Source: Gordonia amicalis NBRC 100051 = JCM 11271
GTDB lineage: Bacteria; Actinomycetota; Actinomycetes; Mycobacteriales; Mycobacteriaceae
Reading direction: 5' to 3'
Length of the DNA: 64,000 nt
NCBI RefSeq assembly: GCF_000332995.1
Contig: NZ_BANS01000008.1
Location: 1 to 64,000 of the forward strand
A program made the position numbers and the translations under genes. Position 1 is the stretch's first letter; each line of letters starts with the position of its first letter. A model generated the notes under the pieces. The model searched no databases and had not been told where the DNA came from. It saw only the letters and a program-made list of their open reading frames with translations. Positions 44,901-55,394 of this stretch are shown piece by piece.

Positions 44901-47900
44901 GCGAGAAAGTCCTGGTCTCCTGGGTCGTCGGCGAGCCCGATGCCGTCCTGCGCACCGACGACCTCGCATCTCGGCTCGCGCATGTGTTGCCGCGCACCAT
45001 GATTCCCGGTTCTTTCATCGAGGTCGAGGAATTGCCGATCGGCCGCAACGGTAAGATCGACGTCGCATCGCTGCCCGCACCGGACTTCGGTGCCGCCGGT
45101 GCGGTCACCGCTCGCCGCGCATTGTCGGGGGAGACCGAACTGCTCATCGCATCGGTCTGGGCGGAGGTCCTCGACCGTCCCGCCGACAGCTTCGACGCGG
45201 ACTCGGATTTCTTCGCCGACGGCGGCACCTCGCTGTCGGCGACACAGGTCACCTCGAGGCTGTCCACCTCCGCCGGCGTCGATGTCGCCGCACGCCTGCT
45301 GTTCGAGACGCGGACCATCGGCGAGTTGGCCCGCAGCGTCGACGCCCTGGCCTCACAGTCGTCCGACACCGTCGCCGCACTGTTGCCGACGCCGGCGCGG
45401 CTTCCCGTACCCGATCCCTTGCCGCTGGCTTATCCGCAGCGCCGCATGTGGATTCACCACCACTTCGATCCGACCTCGACCGCCTACCACGTACCGGTGG
45501 TGATGCGGATCCGTGGTCGTGTCGACGTCGCCCGGCTGCGCAAGGCCGTCGACGAGGTCGTGGGCGCTCACGCGGTGCTCCGCACCGTCTACCCGGACTC
45601 GCCGACCGGACCGGTGCAGCGCCAGATCGAACACCGCAGCCCGGTGCTGGCGCACCGCCTCGTCGAGGTCGGTGACGATGACATCGGCACCGTGCTTCGC
45701 CAGCAGGTGACGGAATACCTGCGTGCGCCATTCGATCTCGAGAACGAACCCGGATTCCGTGCGACGGTCTTCGAGGCGGACACGTCCGAGGACACCACGG
45801 CCGACGCCCCCGAGCTGTACCTCGCGGCCGTCCTCCACCACATCGCCATCGACGGCTGGTCGATCCGCGTGCTGCTCGCCGATCTGATGCGGGCATACGA
45901 GGGTGAGCGACTGGCGGTGGCCGCCTACGAGGCCTTCACCTACGCCGACTTCGCCCAGTGGCAGATGGCGCGACTCGGTGACCCGTCCGATCGGGAGAGC
46001 CTCTACGCGCGTCAGATCAGCTACTGGACAGCGACTCTCGCCGACGTTCCGGAACCACTACGGTTACCCGGCCACCGCGAGCACGATGCCACAGCCGGCA
46101 CCGGTCGGATCACCGCGTCGGTGCCGGCACTCGCGATCCATCAGACCGCGAGGACGTTGTCGGCCACGGTCTTCCAGGTCGCGCACGCAGCTCTCTCGGC
46201 GACCCTCGGTCAGCTGACCGGCCACTGGGACATGGTGATCGGTGTCCCGGTCCACGGACGATCGGCCCCCGAATGGGAGCCGGTGGTGGGCATGTTCGTC
46301 AACACCGTCGCGCTCCGCACCCGACTCCGGCCGGACACACCGGTCCGAGACGCCGTCGAGCAGGTCCGCGACGTCGCGCTGGCCGCGCTGGCGCACAGCG
46401 ACGTCCCCTATGAGGACGTCGTGCGGGCGGTCCGGCCCGCGGCCCGGAACGGCGACGATCCGCTGATCTCCGTGCTGCTCGTCAGCCAGGACGTCGTCCC
46501 CGAGGCGTCCGGTGAGATCGCCCTGGGCGGCGCGGTGGCCTCCCTCATCACCGAGGCCACCGCCACGGTCGATGCGAAGTACGACATCGAGGTGGTCCTC
46601 GCGGAGAGCGACGGCGAACTACAGGTCACGCTGGTGCATTCCGGGCAGATCCCGGACGGTGTGGCACACGCGTTGCTCGACGAGTACACGGCGGTGTTGC
46701 GCGGTGTGGGCGAGGTCGGGAAACCGTTCCCGCTCGTCGCGGTGACTGCCGGGCCCGACGGGGTCGCGGTGGCCGCACCCGACCACGGAATCGCCGAATC
46801 CGGCGACCGCACAGTCGAACTCGATGACCCCGCGCCCGGTACCGCCGATCTCGTCTCGCGAGTCGGAACGATCATGGCCGAGCTGCTCGAGGTCCCGGAG
46901 GGCTCGGTCGCGGAGTCTGCCGACTTCTTCGCTCTCGGCGGTACCTCGCTGTCGGCCACCAGGGTGACCTCCGCGCTGGGGCGCCACCTCGGCATCCGCG
47001 TGCCCACCCGTCTGCTGTTCGAGCATCCGACACCCGCCGCGCTCGCCGCCGCGGTGTCCGCGCTGGCCGACGCCGATCCGAACCACCCCGTCGATGCGGC
47101 CGAGGAGACCTTCGACCCCGCGGACGCGCTGTCGGAGGAGATCCCGTTGGCGCCGACGCAGCGCCGTATGTGGGTCGGGGCCCAGATGCTCGGGCAGGTC
47201 CCGATCTACTCGGTACCGGTCGTGGTCGGGATCCCGGCCGGGGTGACGAGCGCGGCCGTCACCGCTGCACTGGACGCACTCGTCGACCGGCACACGGCAC
47301 TGCGGACCCGCTACCTGGCCACGCCCGACGGGCCGCGGCAGCGGGTCGTCGACGGATGGCGGCCGCTGGTACGGCATCTGAATGCCTCCGCGCTCACCGG
47401 CACCGCCATCGCCGACGAGTTCGCCGAACCCTTCGATCTCGCCGGGGATCCGCCGGTGCGGGTGTGGCTGCTGTCGGAGCGCAGCGTCGGAGACGCCGAA
47501 ACCCCCAGCGTCGGGGACGCACCGCTCGCGGTGGTGCTCGTCGCCCACCACATCGCGATGGACGGCGAATCCGCGGCCATCGTCGAACGCGAACTCACCG
47601 CGCTTCTGACCGGGGAGGCCCTCGACCGGCAGCCGGCGGGCTTCGACGTTCTCGCGCGCCGGATGGTCGCCGAGGAACGGAACTCACGCGCCGAACTGAT
47701 GCATTACTGGCGGGAGGCCCTCGACGGATACAGCGGGGAACTCGACCTCGCCGAGCATCGTCCGTCCACCCGCGACCTGCGCACCTCGGTGATCGAGTTC
47801 GCGGTCGACGACGCGCTCGCCCAATCCATCTCGTCGACGGCCCGCCGCGCACAGGCGAGTGACTTCCATCTCCTGCACGCCGCGACCGCGCTCGCGCTCG

Positions 47901-50900
47901 CGGCCCAGACCGGTGTCGACGACATCGCGGTGGCGACACCGGCCTCCATGCGCCGTGACGGGGACAGCGCCGGAACGGTGGGCATGCTGATCTCGACGGT
48001 TGTCCTCCGGACGCGGCTGACCGCCGGGATGACGGTCGGCGGGTTCATCGAAACCGTTCGCGACGCCGACCTCGCCGCGCTGGACCATGCGGCCATCGCC
48101 TTCGACGACGTCGTCGCACTCGTCGATCCACCGCGCGTTCCCGGGCGCCACCCCCTCGTGCAGGTGGCCTTCTCGGTGGTCGAGGCCACCGGCGTCGGCC
48201 CGGGCCCCGCCGGTTTGCCGTCGGCGCCCGGTGCGGATGCGCCGCCGGATCCCCGTGCGGATGCGCCACGCACCGCGATGGATTCGCACAGCGAGTTCGA
48301 CGTGCACATCGTCGCCGTCCGTTCCGGCAACAGCTGGCGACTGCAACTTCATCACGCACGGGATCTCTTCGACGACAGCGTGATCCGCGGGCTCGGCGAG
48401 CGACTGATGGCCGCCGTCGCGGCGGTGACCGGCGACCCGGCGCGTCGTCTCGCCGCGATCGAACCCCTCACCGCGGCGGAACGCGAATTCGTCAGCCGCC
48501 GTGCACGTGTCCCCGCGCCCACCGGGACCGAACCACTGCTCGCCGACCTGTTCGCCGAAGCGGTTGCGTCGCACGGTGATCGTCCGGCGATCGCCGACGG
48601 CACGCGCACCCTCACCCATCTCGAGTTCGACGCGTGGGTGTCGGAGACGGCGCGTGCCCTCCGCGCACGCGGCCTCGGGGCGGGCGACGCGGTCGCGGTG
48701 GTCGTCCCGCGCTCCATCGAATCGGTGGTCGCCATCTGGGCGGTGAGCCGCATCGGCGGGGTCTGCGTCCCCGTCGACGTCACCTATCCCGCGGCCCGGA
48801 TCGACCACGTGGTCGCCGGGGCACACGCGACGGCCATCGGTCGCGGTGACATCCCCGAACAACCGACGGGACCGGTTGCCTCGGAACCGATCACACGCGT
48901 CTCGCCGGACTCGCTGGCCTACGTCATCACGACGTCGGGCACCACCGGCACGCCGAATGTCGTCGGCGTCACCCATCGGGGCGTGCATCGCGTGGCCGCG
49001 CTCGGAGACGTGCAGTCCGGCGACCGGGTGGGGATGGCGATCAGCCCGGGCTTCGACGCGACGTTCCACGACATGCTGCTGCCGCTGGCCTCGGGCGCGA
49101 CGCTCGTGGTCGTTCCCCCCGAGGTCGTCGGTGGACGCGAACTCGCCGAGTTCCTCGACCGCACCCGGGTCAGCGTGTTCACCGCGACGCCGTCGGTGAT
49201 GCGGACGATGCGACCGGAATCGATCACGGCGCTGCGGCTGGTCTACATCGGCGGCGAGGCGCTGCCGGCCGACCTCGCGGCGGCCTGGTCGGAGCGGGCG
49301 CAGGTTCTGAACATCTACGGCCCGACCGAGACGACGGTGACGGTGTCCACCAGTGCCTACCGTCCGGGCGAGCCGGTGCGGCTGGGGCACCCGCGCCCCG
49401 GGATCGGCGCCGAGGTCCTCGACACCCGGCTTCGACACGTGCCGCCCGGCGTGGTCGGCGAGCTCTACGTGAGCGGAACCGGGGTCGCCCGTGGTTATCT
49501 CGGGGATCGAGCGCTGACCGCCGCGACCTTCGTCGCCGGGAACGACGGGCGTCGCCGCTACCGGACCGGCGACCTCGTGCGGTGGGATCGCGAGACCGGC
49601 GAACTGATCTACGTCGGTCGCGCCGACCGCCAGATGAAGATCCGCGGCCAGCGCGTCGAGCCCGCCGAGATCGACGCCGTCCTGGTGGGAGCCGGGGCCC
49701 GGCGCTCCGTCACAGTGCTGCGGCCCGGTCCGGCCGGTCCCGCCCTGGTGTCCTATGTGGTCTCGTCGGTGCCCGCCGACCGGCTCGCCGACACCTGCCG
49801 CGCGCTCCTGCCGCGGCACATGGTGCCCAGCCGGATCGTCGAGATGGCCGAGCTGCCCCTGAGTGGTGCGGGCAAGCTCGATCAGCGGCGTCTGCCCGAG
49901 CCGGTGTGGTCGGAATCGACCCGGGAGCCCGAGACGCCCACGGAGTCGACGGTCCGCGACGCGTTCCGGGCGGTGCTGGACGAGCACGGCGTCGGCATGG
50001 ACGACGACTTCTTCGGGATGGGTGGCAATTCCCTCGCCCTTGTGCAGCTGCGCGACGAACTGACCCGCCGCACCGGGATCACCGTCGACGTCGCGGACCT
50101 GTTCACGCACCGCACGCCGGCCGAGGTCGCCCGCGTCGTCGGCGCCGTCTCCTCGGGCGGGGGCACCGGGGTCGACCAGCGCGTGGTGCCGCTCTCGCGG
50201 GTGGGAGCCCCCGCGCCCGACGCCCCCGACCCCGCTGCCCCGGGGTCCCACGGCCCGCTCGTGTGGTGTGTGCACACCGCCACGGGGATCGTCGAACCGT
50301 TCCGCGCCTTCGGCGCATCGCTGGACTCGGCCGTGGCGTACGGCCTGCAACTGCCCGAACTGGTCGTCGCCGACCGTGCCATGCCCGCGACCCTGCCGGA
50401 GATCGCGGCCCTGCACGTCGCCGCCGTCCGGAGCCGTCAGCCGGCCGGCCCGTACCACCTGGTCGGCTGGTCACTGGGAGGGGTCATCGCACACGAGATG
50501 GCCCGTCAGCTGGTGGCGGCCGGGGAGCAGGTCGCCGTCCTGATGGTCCTCGACTCCCGGACCCCCGACGACCTGCAGGGCGTCACCGACGACGAGCTGC
50601 TCGGCGCGGACCACCCACTCCGCGCCGTGGCCGAACGACACGACCCGCAGGCAGTTCGGCGGTTCGAGGACCGGTCACGCACGCTGGCGGCCGCGCTGCG
50701 GTCCTACGAATTGGGTCCGGTGCCCGTCGGTAAGGTCATCTACGTTGCCGCCGAGGACAATCCGGACATCCAGAGCTGGGGACGGGCGGTCCGGCACGAT
50801 GCCGGGACCGCGGTGCCGGAGGTGGACGTGATGCCCGCCGGTGTGACACATGCGCAACTGGGCGATCCCGACGTGATGCGTCGGCTGGCCAGGAGAATCG

Positions 50901-50914
50901 AGGAGGAATGGTGA
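35972..50914 (+). CDS. Five-module non-ribosomal peptide synthetase
   Basis: This 4,980-residue protein reads C1-A1-T1 / C2-A2-T2 / C3-A3-T3 / C4-T4 / C5-A5-T5-TE. Approximate spans: C1 19-460 (HH148-149), A1 465-950, T1 Ser1000; C2 1050-1475 (HH1177), A2 1488-1975, T2 Ser2017; C3 2070-2520 (HH2226), A3 2540-3030, T3 Ser3087; C4 3145-3590 (HH3289), T4 Ser3659; C5 3722-4150 (HH3859), A5 4175-4655, T5 Ser4687; TE 4763-4980 with GWSLGG Ser4834. A1 lacks the phosphate loop and the A10 lysine (VTGNLDRRA), so it looks inactive. A2 has signature residues D-F-W-S-V-G-M-V-V-K, closest to threonine codes. My reading of A3 is D-A-M-L-A-G-E-V-A and of A5 D-A-H-T-Y-G-I-V-T, neither assigned. C2 has HHIAVDE instead of HHxxxDG. 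The product is probably a short, perhaps N-acylated peptide. Its place inside a polysaccharide operon is striking. No MbtH gene is seen. Confidence 0.95.
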   Translation: MNAPTPPPVTPTVGIARRFRLSAAQRALWFAQQTAMDVPINVAQYVEIDGPIDIDLFLRVTGDVVRRAQFLQVRFEDTDDGLVGVYDPSLHYWADVIDLRDRPDPRAAAEAIMREDCARPLDPRVDRTARGCLFRLAEKKFIVYNRGHHLLTDGMGGKDRMVEAIAAYHAAVTGGTPPPAKPVDLDLPARADDEYRASRRFDTDRAYWRQSMAGVGIPATLAHRRGRPEALSRRVAAPLDTETMDLLRRAAEANSTILPNVIVGAFSAYLCRAAAEGDEVIFQFPVAARTIAALRSTPLPVANIVPLRTGVAGHGSVAEALSGSQAALLGALRHQRYRGEDIWADVAADETSGRVRRAAAQERSGPMLNLMLFQREFPCGEAHGTFHILTVGPAEDLAVNIVPVAGEDRDSVLMIGVEANPNRYDEAEVAEHHRQFVAMLRTFADALLQAPDTRIDDLPLANPVTVVRGAIPEPGPATVPEALASAAARHGHSPVFDEPRTRPLTFGQLHVRATDLADRLRTVGVVPGSTVALALPPGVDRLTAWWAIGVSGAAVLLLDPLAPRAAVASLPEATRPEVVIAARSEDAPASESAPRVLTLAELGGLEASGAAARRPAPNDIAAYLAITGATSELTTLAVPQRALAALIATGVFDAAATDLEHGRLFFGAPSASSAAHLEIIAAAAHGLRLVVPGADAVPATHVIATPGDVPRLSVQGPVTSLVVVGEDIAPAALVRLAFGREVSAPYCPRGAFGPVTVNRRIARDAAVDHRLPSGTPRPGAGLAVLDPSLRPVPAGVTGDVYVTGPQVATVIAGDPVHTACTFVACPWERGARMLHTGDRGHFDPGTGSLVIDHHEYDVVTLDGVRIDLAALDRAAGQVAGVGYAVSVVAAGGLDVGVVCDSDEVDRQRVRAAVRRRVDDEVPASTRPRRVVVLDELPTDVTGNLDRRAAAESIAAAPEAQTAYRPPSTATEVAVAEAVTEVLGVPRPSMDDELVRLGATSLGFMQLATHLGSTLRVVVNMPDLASVTTLAELAAVIEAAVPRRTTSTDGVVAYRPTRAQQEIWLLNRADPHATVYHLPVRLTLAEQISADAVRMALIDVATRHEALRTVYPEVDGEPVAQVRDQDESAAAAPVTSATLDASGVDHAVSAPFDLRTEVPWRAVLDETGDAVELVLVAHHIAVDEWSLHIVLEDFAHAVRARAAGAGPVWETEAVSFSAVLDARAAGSTTASTPAAEVFWTRFRRDAPDRLALPEPAASTAAGSGLTAGPAVHTCRRIGRAVTDAAAAQARECGTTVNTLLCVALSATLGEFTDSDDVVMSMPVSGRFTSEELRPVGMFVETVPVRVTGARETSVADALAVVGGDLGTAVALADAAPTGLSDVIFAYHATAPDLVASAVFTDGATLRTRDARTALEFTLIDDGDGLSVTLTIAENRVDVPVAARLLDRFVEAVAALAAAAPDQTVAECLSPGPVTEPGSSRTAGVAPVGVDPIRALLRHAVTHPEATAVIVGDETLDYRGLVDRARALATRLVSFGVRPGDRVALLMDRRADTVVAIVATLLADAVYVPIDPDHPQARIDLILAGTAPAAVIDSRLEVTEGLGRQRAQPMPGAAYVIHTSGSTGLPKAVVVTRQNVAALLGAGLDLVEASSRDVWAWVHSYAFDFSVWEILGALASGGSVVVVDRATVRDPRALAETIVRHGITILSQTPTAFSGIVDLATTPAPPELPSLRAVVFGGETLAPKTLRAWAAEHPGTRLVNMYGITETTVVLTATDVDLDDERSIIGTPFDGVGWMVLDRRLRPVPTGAAGELYLVGEQVALGYLNALGLTATRFVADPSGTGRRMYRTGDRVREVAPGRLAYLGRNDDQVQIRGHRVELGEIVSTLRGIPGIGDARVLVRPGRRAGDEQLLAFVTEDGLADFDVLDDLDEASILAGCAARLPGHAVPSRVAIVDGWPMTSTGKIDRDKLFAAIGDAAPPVGRALGPVEETVASAIRAVVGEDAGHLGADTNFFAAGGTSLSAARLAATLAGMGHRVEVADIFEYPTVAELAARLATPGTSTAPPRVSLLSDDREIPGDLPLTPEQMDVWLRWRTEPEFTGYLLPLALPIDATPGDLRRALAAIVTRHDALCTGFPMRGGVPVQHRWDDADVLDHLERQLGPDAPEVSAWDASVSEPSVSDISGPDISGPDATTVLASMATPIDLASALPWRVRIVRIDGATWLLGVIHHIAADGESFAILAGELDTALAGATLPTSGTDYRRYSVWRDETLESRRAELTAFWRDAFARPVEQLRLPEVNLQAETVAPAAETIVHRAHAHLDATVTASLEALTVARASTPFIAAHTALAAVLARQSGARMVTIGTALSGRLDPGLVGVPGLFARAVPLHTPIDPELTFVELLSRVTTVDLGAFAHADLPLTEISEIADPGRAGAGTPLFEVSFGAVPDAIVEWVEAEFPTGSADSAAAGVLGIPLFGIDVSMYRHGGALHLTMSCTDSVATAGRLEALCELVVETLRRGVLAPDEPVVSLMSADGEDATRPEFEPEAFDALLTSYGSASPSDIAIVDSRHRIPGFGAEITEADFDRLSTHLARLLVEQGVGAGDVVVELLPRSAFGMVATAAIARAGAAFVNIDPADPVERRNLILGRCRPSVVLTLSGTDTAGIGTAVVALDDLFAELPAVVPPFADTERMRAVTPDDVAYVTFTSGTTGVPKGVAVTHRGLAGWARDTVSRLRLSAADRVMHTYATGFDAHLMGVLPPRIAGATVVMCPPDVIAADELADLVQDAGVTVLLTTPSVLATLRPGDLPHVRHVAVGGEPLGAGLIREWTRGGTLSNEYGPTEATVAVSSARYTDPVLGAVHIGRPLDGVTMHVLDPMLRPVPDHTVGELYLSGNCLARGYLDDPRTTAAAFVAGRSGTRMYRTGDLVHRRGDGTFVIHGRTDDQVKIRGVRLEPAEIDAALSRLPGVATSVTAARATAAGEKVLVSWVVGEPDAVLRTDDLASRLAHVLPRTMIPGSFIEVEELPIGRNGKIDVASLPAPDFGAAGAVTARRALSGETELLIASVWAEVLDRPADSFDADSDFFADGGTSLSATQVTSRLSTSAGVDVAARLLFETRTIGELARSVDALASQSSDTVAALLPTPARLPVPDPLPLAYPQRRMWIHHHFDPTSTAYHVPVVMRIRGRVDVARLRKAVDEVVGAHAVLRTVYPDSPTGPVQRQIEHRSPVLAHRLVEVGDDDIGTVLRQQVTEYLRAPFDLENEPGFRATVFEADTSEDTTADAPELYLAAVLHHIAIDGWSIRVLLADLMRAYEGERLAVAAYEAFTYADFAQWQMARLGDPSDRESLYARQISYWTATLADVPEPLRLPGHREHDATAGTGRITASVPALAIHQTARTLSATVFQVAHAALSATLGQLTGHWDMVIGVPVHGRSAPEWEPVVGMFVNTVALRTRLRPDTPVRDAVEQVRDVALAALAHSDVPYEDVVRAVRPAARNGDDPLISVLLVSQDVVPEASGEIALGGAVASLITEATATVDAKYDIEVVLAESDGELQVTLVHSGQIPDGVAHALLDEYTAVLRGVGEVGKPFPLVAVTAGPDGVAVAAPDHGIAESGDRTVELDDPAPGTADLVSRVGTIMAELLEVPEGSVAESADFFALGGTSLSATRVTSALGRHLGIRVPTRLLFEHPTPAALAAAVSALADADPNHPVDAAEETFDPADALSEEIPLAPTQRRMWVGAQMLGQVPIYSVPVVVGIPAGVTSAAVTAALDALVDRHTALRTRYLATPDGPRQRVVDGWRPLVRHLNASALTGTAIADEFAEPFDLAGDPPVRVWLLSERSVGDAETPSVGDAPLAVVLVAHHIAMDGESAAIVERELTALLTGEALDRQPAGFDVLARRMVAEERNSRAELMHYWREALDGYSGELDLAEHRPSTRDLRTSVIEFAVDDALAQSISSTARRAQASDFHLLHAATALALAAQTGVDDIAVATPASMRRDGDSAGTVGMLISTVVLRTRLTAGMTVGGFIETVRDADLAALDHAAIAFDDVVALVDPPRVPGRHPLVQVAFSVVEATGVGPGPAGLPSAPGADAPPDPRADAPRTAMDSHSEFDVHIVAVRSGNSWRLQLHHARDLFDDSVIRGLGERLMAAVAAVTGDPARRLAAIEPLTAAEREFVSRRARVPAPTGTEPLLADLFAEAVASHGDRPAIADGTRTLTHLEFDAWVSETARALRARGLGAGDAVAVVVPRSIESVVAIWAVSRIGGVCVPVDVTYPAARIDHVVAGAHATAIGRGDIPEQPTGPVASEPITRVSPDSLAYVITTSGTTGTPNVVGVTHRGVHRVAALGDVQSGDRVGMAISPGFDATFHDMLLPLASGATLVVVPPEVVGGRELAEFLDRTRVSVFTATPSVMRTMRPESITALRLVYIGGEALPADLAAAWSERAQVLNIYGPTETTVTVSTSAYRPGEPVRLGHPRPGIGAEVLDTRLRHVPPGVVGELYVSGTGVARGYLGDRALTAATFVAGNDGRRRYRTGDLVRWDRETGELIYVGRADRQMKIRGQRVEPAEIDAVLVGAGARRSVTVLRPGPAGPALVSYVVSSVPADRLADTCRALLPRHMVPSRIVEMAELPLSGAGKLDQRRLPEPVWSESTREPETPTESTVRDAFRAVLDEHGVGMDDDFFGMGGNSLALVQLRDELTRRTGITVDVADLFTHRTPAEVARVVGAVSSGGGTGVDQRVVPLSRVGAPAPDAPDPAAPGSHGPLVWCVHTATGIVEPFRAFGASLDSAVAYGLQLPELVVADRAMPATLPEIAALHVAAVRSRQPAGPYHLVGWSLGGVIAHEMARQLVAAGEQVAVLMVLDSRTPDDLQGVTDDELLGADHPLRAVAERHDPQAVRRFEDRSRTLAAALRSYELGPVPVGKVIYVAAEDNPDIQSWGRAVRHDAGTAVPEVDVMPAGVTHAQLGDPDVMRRLARRIEEEW

Positions 50915-51519
50915 CCGGATCCGACCGGGACGCGACGTCGACGGGGCTGTCGATCCTGTTCGTCTGCACGGGCAACATCTGCCGCTCGCCGATCGGCGAA
51001 CGCGTGCTGACCGGTCTGGCCGACCGCATGCGGGCCGCCGGCACGGAACTCGCCGTGACCGCGAGCAGTGCCGGCACCGGCGCACTCAACGGTCAGCCGA
51101 TCCACCCGCATTCGGCCGCGGTTCTCACCGAACACGGTTACGACGCCTCGGGTTTCGAGTCCCGATACCTGCGTCCGCCGATGCTGGTGCAGGCCGACCT
51201 CGTGTTGTGCATGAGCCGCGACCACCGCGCCGCGGCCCAGCAGATGGCGCCCGCGCGCTGGAAGCGGGTGTTCACCCTCACCGAGTTCGCCGCGCTGTCG
51301 GAGACCGGCACCCCGGACGAGAACGGCACACTCGCAGCAATCATGGCGGGACGGGGGCGCGTCGATCCCAACTCCTCGCTCCTCGACATCGTCGACCCGA
51401 TGGGCCGTCCGCGTGAGGACTTCGATCGTGTCTTCGCCGAGATCGAGCCGAAGGTTGAGACCGTCGCCGGATGGCTGGCGGCACAACAGGTCACCGAGAC
51501 GACAGGGGAGAGCCGATGA
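50911..51519 (+). CDS. Low-molecular-weight protein tyrosine phosphatase, Wzb/PtpA-like
   Basis: This approximately 202-residue LMW-PTP has the catalytic loop [10 protein letters not shown] (C-x5-R) near the N-terminus and the general-acid aspartate in DIVDPMGR. Such enzymes dephosphorylate BY-kinases or Wzz/Wzc proteins and sugar-transferase partners in capsule systems. The GTG at 50911 overlaps the NRPS stop (GTGA) and has AGGAG 5 bases upstream; an in-frame ATG at 50908 is possible. Translational coupling to the NRPS is unusual. The only kinase-like protein in the window lacks ATP-binding residues, so its substrate may be phosphorylated by a kinase elsewhere. An insertion (about residues 110-135) makes it somewhat longer than usual. 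Confidence 0.9.
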   Translation: MTGSDRDATSTGLSILFVCTGNICRSPIGERVLTGLADRMRAAGTELAVTASSAGTGALNGQPIHPHSAAVLTEHGYDASGFESRYLRPPMLVQADLVLCMSRDHRAAAQQMAPARWKRVFTLTEFAALSETGTPDENGTLAAIMAGRGRVDPNSSLLDIVDPMGRPREDFDRVFAEIEPKVETVAGWLAAQQVTETTGESR

Positions 51520-53279
51520 TCCGCCGCATCGCCGGAAACCGGGCGGTCCAGATCGTCGCCGTGATCGTGGTGCTCGCCGCCGCGCTCGTCGCCTGGCTCG
51601 CGTACTCGGCGCTGAAGGTCAAGGGCGACCTGGAGTCGGTCCGGACCGACGCCTCGAAGGCCCGGACCCTGATGCTCGACGGCGATCAGGCCGGAGCCTC
51701 GCAGGCCGCCGCGGCTGCTGCCGACAGTGCGCAGGCCGCGTCCGATCGGTCCCACGGCATCATCTGGTCCGCGGTGGCCGCGATCCCGGGGATCGGGTCT
51801 CCACTCGAGTCGGTGCAACAGATGAGCGACGCCGTCGAGGCGCTCTCCGCCGACGTCCTCCTCCCGGCCGCGGACCTCGCCGGCGTGCTGAACCCGGATC
51901 GGCTCCGGACGGGGAACACCGTCAACCTGAAGCTGCTGCGGGAGGCACAGCCGGACCTCAGCAAGGTCGCCGCACGCTCGACCGAGGTGGCCGGCGAGGT
52001 GGCGGCGATCGACCCGAGCTGGCTCGGCGTGGTCGCCGACGCGAGAACCCAACTCGCCGAACAGGTCGACGCAGCCGAGTCCACCCTGGGCGCCACCGAC
52101 ATCGCCGCGAAGCTCATCCCGCCGATGCTGGGTTCGTCGGGGCCGCGCAATTACTTCCTGGCCTTCCAGACGCCGTCGGAAGCCCGCGGAACCGGCGGCC
52201 TGGTCGGCGGTTTCGGCCTGCTCAACGCGACCGGGGGGCGCGTGACGGTTCCGGAGCTGGGGGCCAACTCGGAGTTCCGCGACCCGGCGACGCCGAAGAT
52301 CAACCTGGGGCCGGAGTACGACTCGGTCTATTCGTATTACAAGCCCTACACCGACTTCCGCAACGGAAACCTCAGCGCGCACTTCCCCGACGCCGCGAAG
52401 ATCTGGCTGGCCAACTGGCGCGCCCAGACCGGCCAGCAGCTCGACGGCGCCATCGCACTCGACCCGATCGCGCTGAAATACGTGCTCGAGGTCGTCGGAG
52501 CGGTGACACTGCCCGGTGGGGAGAAGATCACCGCCGACAACGTCGTGCCCATCACGCTGTCGACCTCGTATCAGCGGTTCGCCGATGACAACGAGGCGCG
52601 AAAGGCGTACCTACAGTCCATCTCCGAGGCCGTCGTCAAGAAGCTGATCACCTCGGGCGGCAGCACGCGCGGCCTGCTCGAGGCGCTCGGACGCGGCGTC
52701 CACGAACGCCGAATCATGGTCTACAGCACCACGCCCGCCGAACAGGAGATCCTCGAGACGACCAAACTCGGTCACCAGATCTCCGACACCGACGCGCCGT
52801 ACCTGCAGGTGGCCATCGGCAATGCGTCGGGCAGCAAGCTCGACTACTACCTGCGCCGCGAGATCGACTACACCTCAGGCGATTGCAGCGGGGACACCCG
52901 AGAGAGCACGATCACCGTCACCCTGACCAACACCCTCGACCAGACCGGGCTCACCGACTACGTCGCCGGTGGCCTCGGCACGGAACTGGCGGTGCAGAAG
53001 GGCACCAACCTCGCCAACGTGGAGTTCCTCGCCACCAAGGGCGCGGTCCTCAAGGAGATGACTCTCGGCGACGCCGGTGCCTTCTACGTCGAACAGACCC
53101 TGCACGGCCGGCCGTACTACTCGACCCGGGTCGGCGTGGCACCGGGACAGAGCACCACGATCACGTTGAAGATCGACGAGCCGACCTCCGCGGCGGGCGA
53201 GGCCGTCGTCCCGGTTCAGCCGCTGGTCGACGACCCGACCGTCACGGTCGACGTGCCCGCGTGCGGGTCGCGGAAGTGA
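51516..53279 (+). CDS. DUF4012 exported protein
   Basis: The 587-residue protein has an N-terminal membrane helix (about residues 10-30), a helical region (35-190) and the DUF4012 core containing NYFLAFQTPSEARGTGGLVG, DPIALKYVLEVVGAV and LDYYLRREIDY, followed by a beta-rich C-terminus. DUF4012 proteins resemble LytR-CpsA-Psr relatives in context and are common in actinobacterial exopolysaccharide loci, where an attachment or export role is suspected. ATG at 51516 overlaps the phosphatase stop by 4 bases. It is the last gene of the central locus and converges on menB. Confidence 0.88.
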   Translation: MIRRIAGNRAVQIVAVIVVLAAALVAWLAYSALKVKGDLESVRTDASKARTLMLDGDQAGASQAAAAAADSAQAASDRSHGIIWSAVAAIPGIGSPLESVQQMSDAVEALSADVLLPAADLAGVLNPDRLRTGNTVNLKLLREAQPDLSKVAARSTEVAGEVAAIDPSWLGVVADARTQLAEQVDAAESTLGATDIAAKLIPPMLGSSGPRNYFLAFQTPSEARGTGGLVGGFGLLNATGGRVTVPELGANSEFRDPATPKINLGPEYDSVYSYYKPYTDFRNGNLSAHFPDAAKIWLANWRAQTGQQLDGAIALDPIALKYVLEVVGAVTLPGGEKITADNVVPITLSTSYQRFADDNEARKAYLQSISEAVVKKLITSGGSTRGLLEALGRGVHERRIMVYSTTPAEQEILETTKLGHQISDTDAPYLQVAIGNASGSKLDYYLRREIDYTSGDCSGDTRESTITVTLTNTLDQTGLTDYVAGGLGTELAVQKGTNLANVEFLATKGAVLKEMTLGDAGAFYVEQTLHGRPYYSTRVGVAPGQSTTITLKIDEPTSAAGEAVVPVQPLVDDPTVTVDVPACGSRK

Positions 53280-53300
53280 CCGTGCCCGCGTGCGGGTCGC
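53253..53300. terminator. Duplicated hairpin at the DUF4012/menB convergence
   Basis: A 19-bp sequence GTGCCCGCGTGCGGGTCGC occurs twice in direct orientation, at 53253-53271 (end of the DUF4012 gene) and 53282-53300. Each copy can fold as CCCGC-GT-GCGGG. The second copy lies in the 22-base gap between the convergent genes, so a two-way terminator is likely. The duplication may have arisen from the gene end. Confidence 0.6.
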
Positions 53301-53301
53301 C

Positions 53302-54270
53302 TCAATAGTAGTACGGGAAGTCGTCCCAGCGGGGATCGCGCTTCTCCAGGAACGCGTCCCGGCCTTCCACGGCCTCGTCGGTCATGTAGGCCAGGCGCGT
53401 CGCCTCACCGGCGAACACCTGCTGTCCCATGAGCCCGTCATCGGTGAGGTTGAACGCGAACTTCAGCATGCGCTGAGCGGTGGGTGACTTGCCGTTGATC
53501 TTGCGGGCCCACTCGATGGCGGTGTTCTCCAGCTCGGTGTGCGGCGCGACGCGGTTGACCGCGCCCATCCGGTGCATGGTCTCCGCATCGTAGGCCTCGC
53601 CGAGGAAGAAGATCTCCCGGGCGAACTTCTGGCCGACCTGCTTGGCGAGGTAGGCGCTGCCGTATCCGGCGTCGAAGGAGCCCACGTCGGCGTCGGTCTG
53701 CTTGAACCGGGCGTGTTCGGCGGAGGCGAGGGTCAGGTCGCACACCACGTGCAGCGAGTGGCCGCCGCCCGCCGCCCACCCGTTGACCACTGCGATGACC
53801 ACCTTCGGCATGGTCCGGATGAGCCGCTGGACCTCGAGGATGTGGAGCCGTCCGCCCTCGGCCTTCACCCGCGCCTCGTCGACCGAGCCGGCGCCGGCGC
53901 CCACGACGTCGGTGTCGTGGCTGGTGGCGTACTGGTAGCCCGAACGGCCGCGGATGCGCTGGTCGCCGCCGCTGCAGAAAGCCCAGCCGCCGTCCTTGGG
54001 GCTCGGGCCGTTGCCGGTCAGCAGGATCGTGCCGATGTCGGGCGAGCGGCGCGCGTGGTCGAGTACCCGGTAGAGCTCGTCGACGGTGTGCGGGCGGAAG
54101 GCATTGCGGACCTCCGGCCGGTCGAAAGCCACTCGCACGATGCCGTTCTCGCGGCCCTCACCGACATGCCGGTGGTAGGTGATGTCGGTGAGGTCGGTGA
54201 ATCCGGGCACCTCGGCCCACTGGGCCGGATCGAACGGCTGGTCGGTGGTCTGGGTGTCGTCGGCGCTCAT
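53302..54270 (-). CDS. menB: 1,4-dihydroxy-2-naphthoyl-CoA synthase MenB
   Basis: This 322-residue crotonase-fold enzyme closes the second ring of the menaquinone head group from o-succinylbenzoyl-CoA. Oxyanion-hole segments are WAFCSGGDQRIRG and VNGWAAGGGHSLH. The active-site Asp and Tyr lie in DVGSFDAGYGS. The C-terminal RDPRWDDFPYYY is typical of MenB. ATG at 54270. In M. tuberculosis menB lies close to menE and pitA; here about 40 kb of polysaccharide and NRPS genes separate them. Confidence 0.96.
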   Translation of the reverse strand: MSADDTQTTDQPFDPAQWAEVPGFTDLTDITYHRHVGEGRENGIVRVAFDRPEVRNAFRPHTVDELYRVLDHARRSPDIGTILLTGNGPSPKDGGWAFCSGGDQRIRGRSGYQYATSHDTDVVGAGAGSVDEARVKAEGGRLHILEVQRLIRTMPKVVIAVVNGWAAGGGHSLHVVCDLTLASAEHARFKQTDADVGSFDAGYGSAYLAKQVGQKFAREIFFLGEAYDAETMHRMGAVNRVAPHTELENTAIEWARKINGKSPTAQRMLKFAFNLTDDGLMGQQVFAGEATRLAYMTDEAVEGRDAFLEKRDPRWDDFPYYY

Positions 54271-54431
54271 GCGCTCAGACTAGTGACCGCGGACGGCCGT
54301 GGTCGCGGCGGTCCGGAGGAGCCGGAACCCGGTGGAGTGGAACAAATGTCCTGTTGAGTACCGCTTGGTCGCGGACCATATATGATGCGAATTTTCAGTA
54401 AATTCCCAGTTCGGGGTGCTTTGCTTTACCT

Positions 54432-54683
54432 ATGAACACGTGGGGGTGGATTCTCGTCGTCGTGGCCGTGTGGTGCGCAGTGGCCGCGGTCGTCGCCGTC
54501 ATCGTGGGGCGGGCGGTGAAGATGCGGGACGAAAAAGAGCGTGGGCCACGCGGCGTCCCCGACTTCGTTCCCGGCCAGGCACGGGACCTGGCCCGACACG
54601 GGACGTGCGTCGATCTGGATGCGCACCGTCGTTCCGATCGGCACCGTCCGGACCCCGGCGGGGAGCACCGGTCCGGCCACTGA
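54432..54683 (+). CDS. Small single-pass membrane protein, hypothetical
   Basis: This 83-residue protein has an N-terminal membrane helix (GWILVVVAVWCAVAAVVAVIVG) followed by a charged, histidine- and arginine-rich tail (GTCVDLDAHRRSDRHRPD). The upstream 160 bases are A/T-rich with CATATATGAT-like promoter sequence near 54377-54386. The start has no strong ribosome binding site. A membrane helix plus normal codon use supports coding; I cannot assign a function. Confidence 0.6.
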   Translation: MNTWGWILVVVAVWCAVAAVVAVIVGRAVKMRDEKERGPRGVPDFVPGQARDLARHGTCVDLDAHRRSDRHRPDPGGEHRSGH

Positions 54684-54693
54684 ACCGGTCTTC

Positions 54694-54708
54694 TTATACG
54701 GTTGACCG
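54694..54708 (+). promoter_or_regulatory. Candidate -10 box of the thioesterase gene
   Basis: TTATAC (54694-54699) lies 9 bases before the ATG at 54709, and no ribosome binding site lies between. This suggests a near-leaderless transcript. Confidence 0.4.
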
Positions 54709-55359
54709 ATGAGTGAAGTCAACGACCATGCCGTAGAGACCGTCGAGGAAGACCCGCACGAGGGCGGGTTCCGCGCCCACATCGACGTCAGCACCGATCG
54801 TGGCGGTTCACGGTACGGCGAGTTCAGCGAACAGGTACGCCTGCTGATGGACAATGCGCGCTACGCCTGCCCCGACGACGAACTGGTCGACGACCTCATC
54901 GAGCACCTCACCGCCGTCAACGAGCGCCTCGCGAAGGTCCGCATCGACGAATGGCATTCGCCGGCCGGCACCCGGATCGACCTGCCGTCCCGCGGCAACA
55001 TCACCCTCCCGCCCTACGAGGTCGTCGAGGTCACCGAGACCGGCGTGATCGCCGACCTCGTCTTCCGCGACTTCCACCTCGGCGGCAACAACGCCGCGCA
55101 CGGCGGGCACATCGCCGTCGCCTTCGACGACATCGGCGGCTTCGCCTCGGCCGTCGCCGTGCAGCACATCAGCCGCACCGCCTACCTGAACGTGCAGTAC
55201 CGCTCGATCACCCCGCTGAACACGACCCTGCGCGTACACGCCTGGGCGGAGCGGGTCGAGGGCCGCAAGGTCTTCCTCAAGGGCACCATGCACGACGGTG
55301 ACCGCCTGTGCGCCGAGATGGACGCGCTGTTCATCAAGCTCAATCCCGGCCAGGCCTAG
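54709..55359 (+). CDS. PaaI-family hotdog thioesterase
   Basis: This 216-residue protein has an N-terminal helical extension and a single hotdog domain (about residues 95-212). The active-site region NNAAHGGHIAVAFDDIGGFA and the following RTAYLNVQYRSITPLNTTLR match acyl-CoA thioesterases of the PaaI/DHNA type. Its position beside menB makes DHNA-CoA hydrolysis in menaquinone synthesis an attractive role, but this is inferred from context. It is probably cytosolic and converges on the ThiF-nitroreductase gene. Confidence 0.85.
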   Translation: MSEVNDHAVETVEEDPHEGGFRAHIDVSTDRGGSRYGEFSEQVRLLMDNARYACPDDELVDDLIEHLTAVNERLAKVRIDEWHSPAGTRIDLPSRGNITLPPYEVVEVTETGVIADLVFRDFHLGGNNAAHGGHIAVAFDDIGGFASAVAVQHISRTAYLNVQYRSITPLNTTLRVHAWAERVEGRKVFLKGTMHDGDRLCAEMDALFIKLNPGQA

Positions 55360-55394
55360 ACGGTCGGCCGGCCTGGCCGGTCAGGCGCGGCTGA

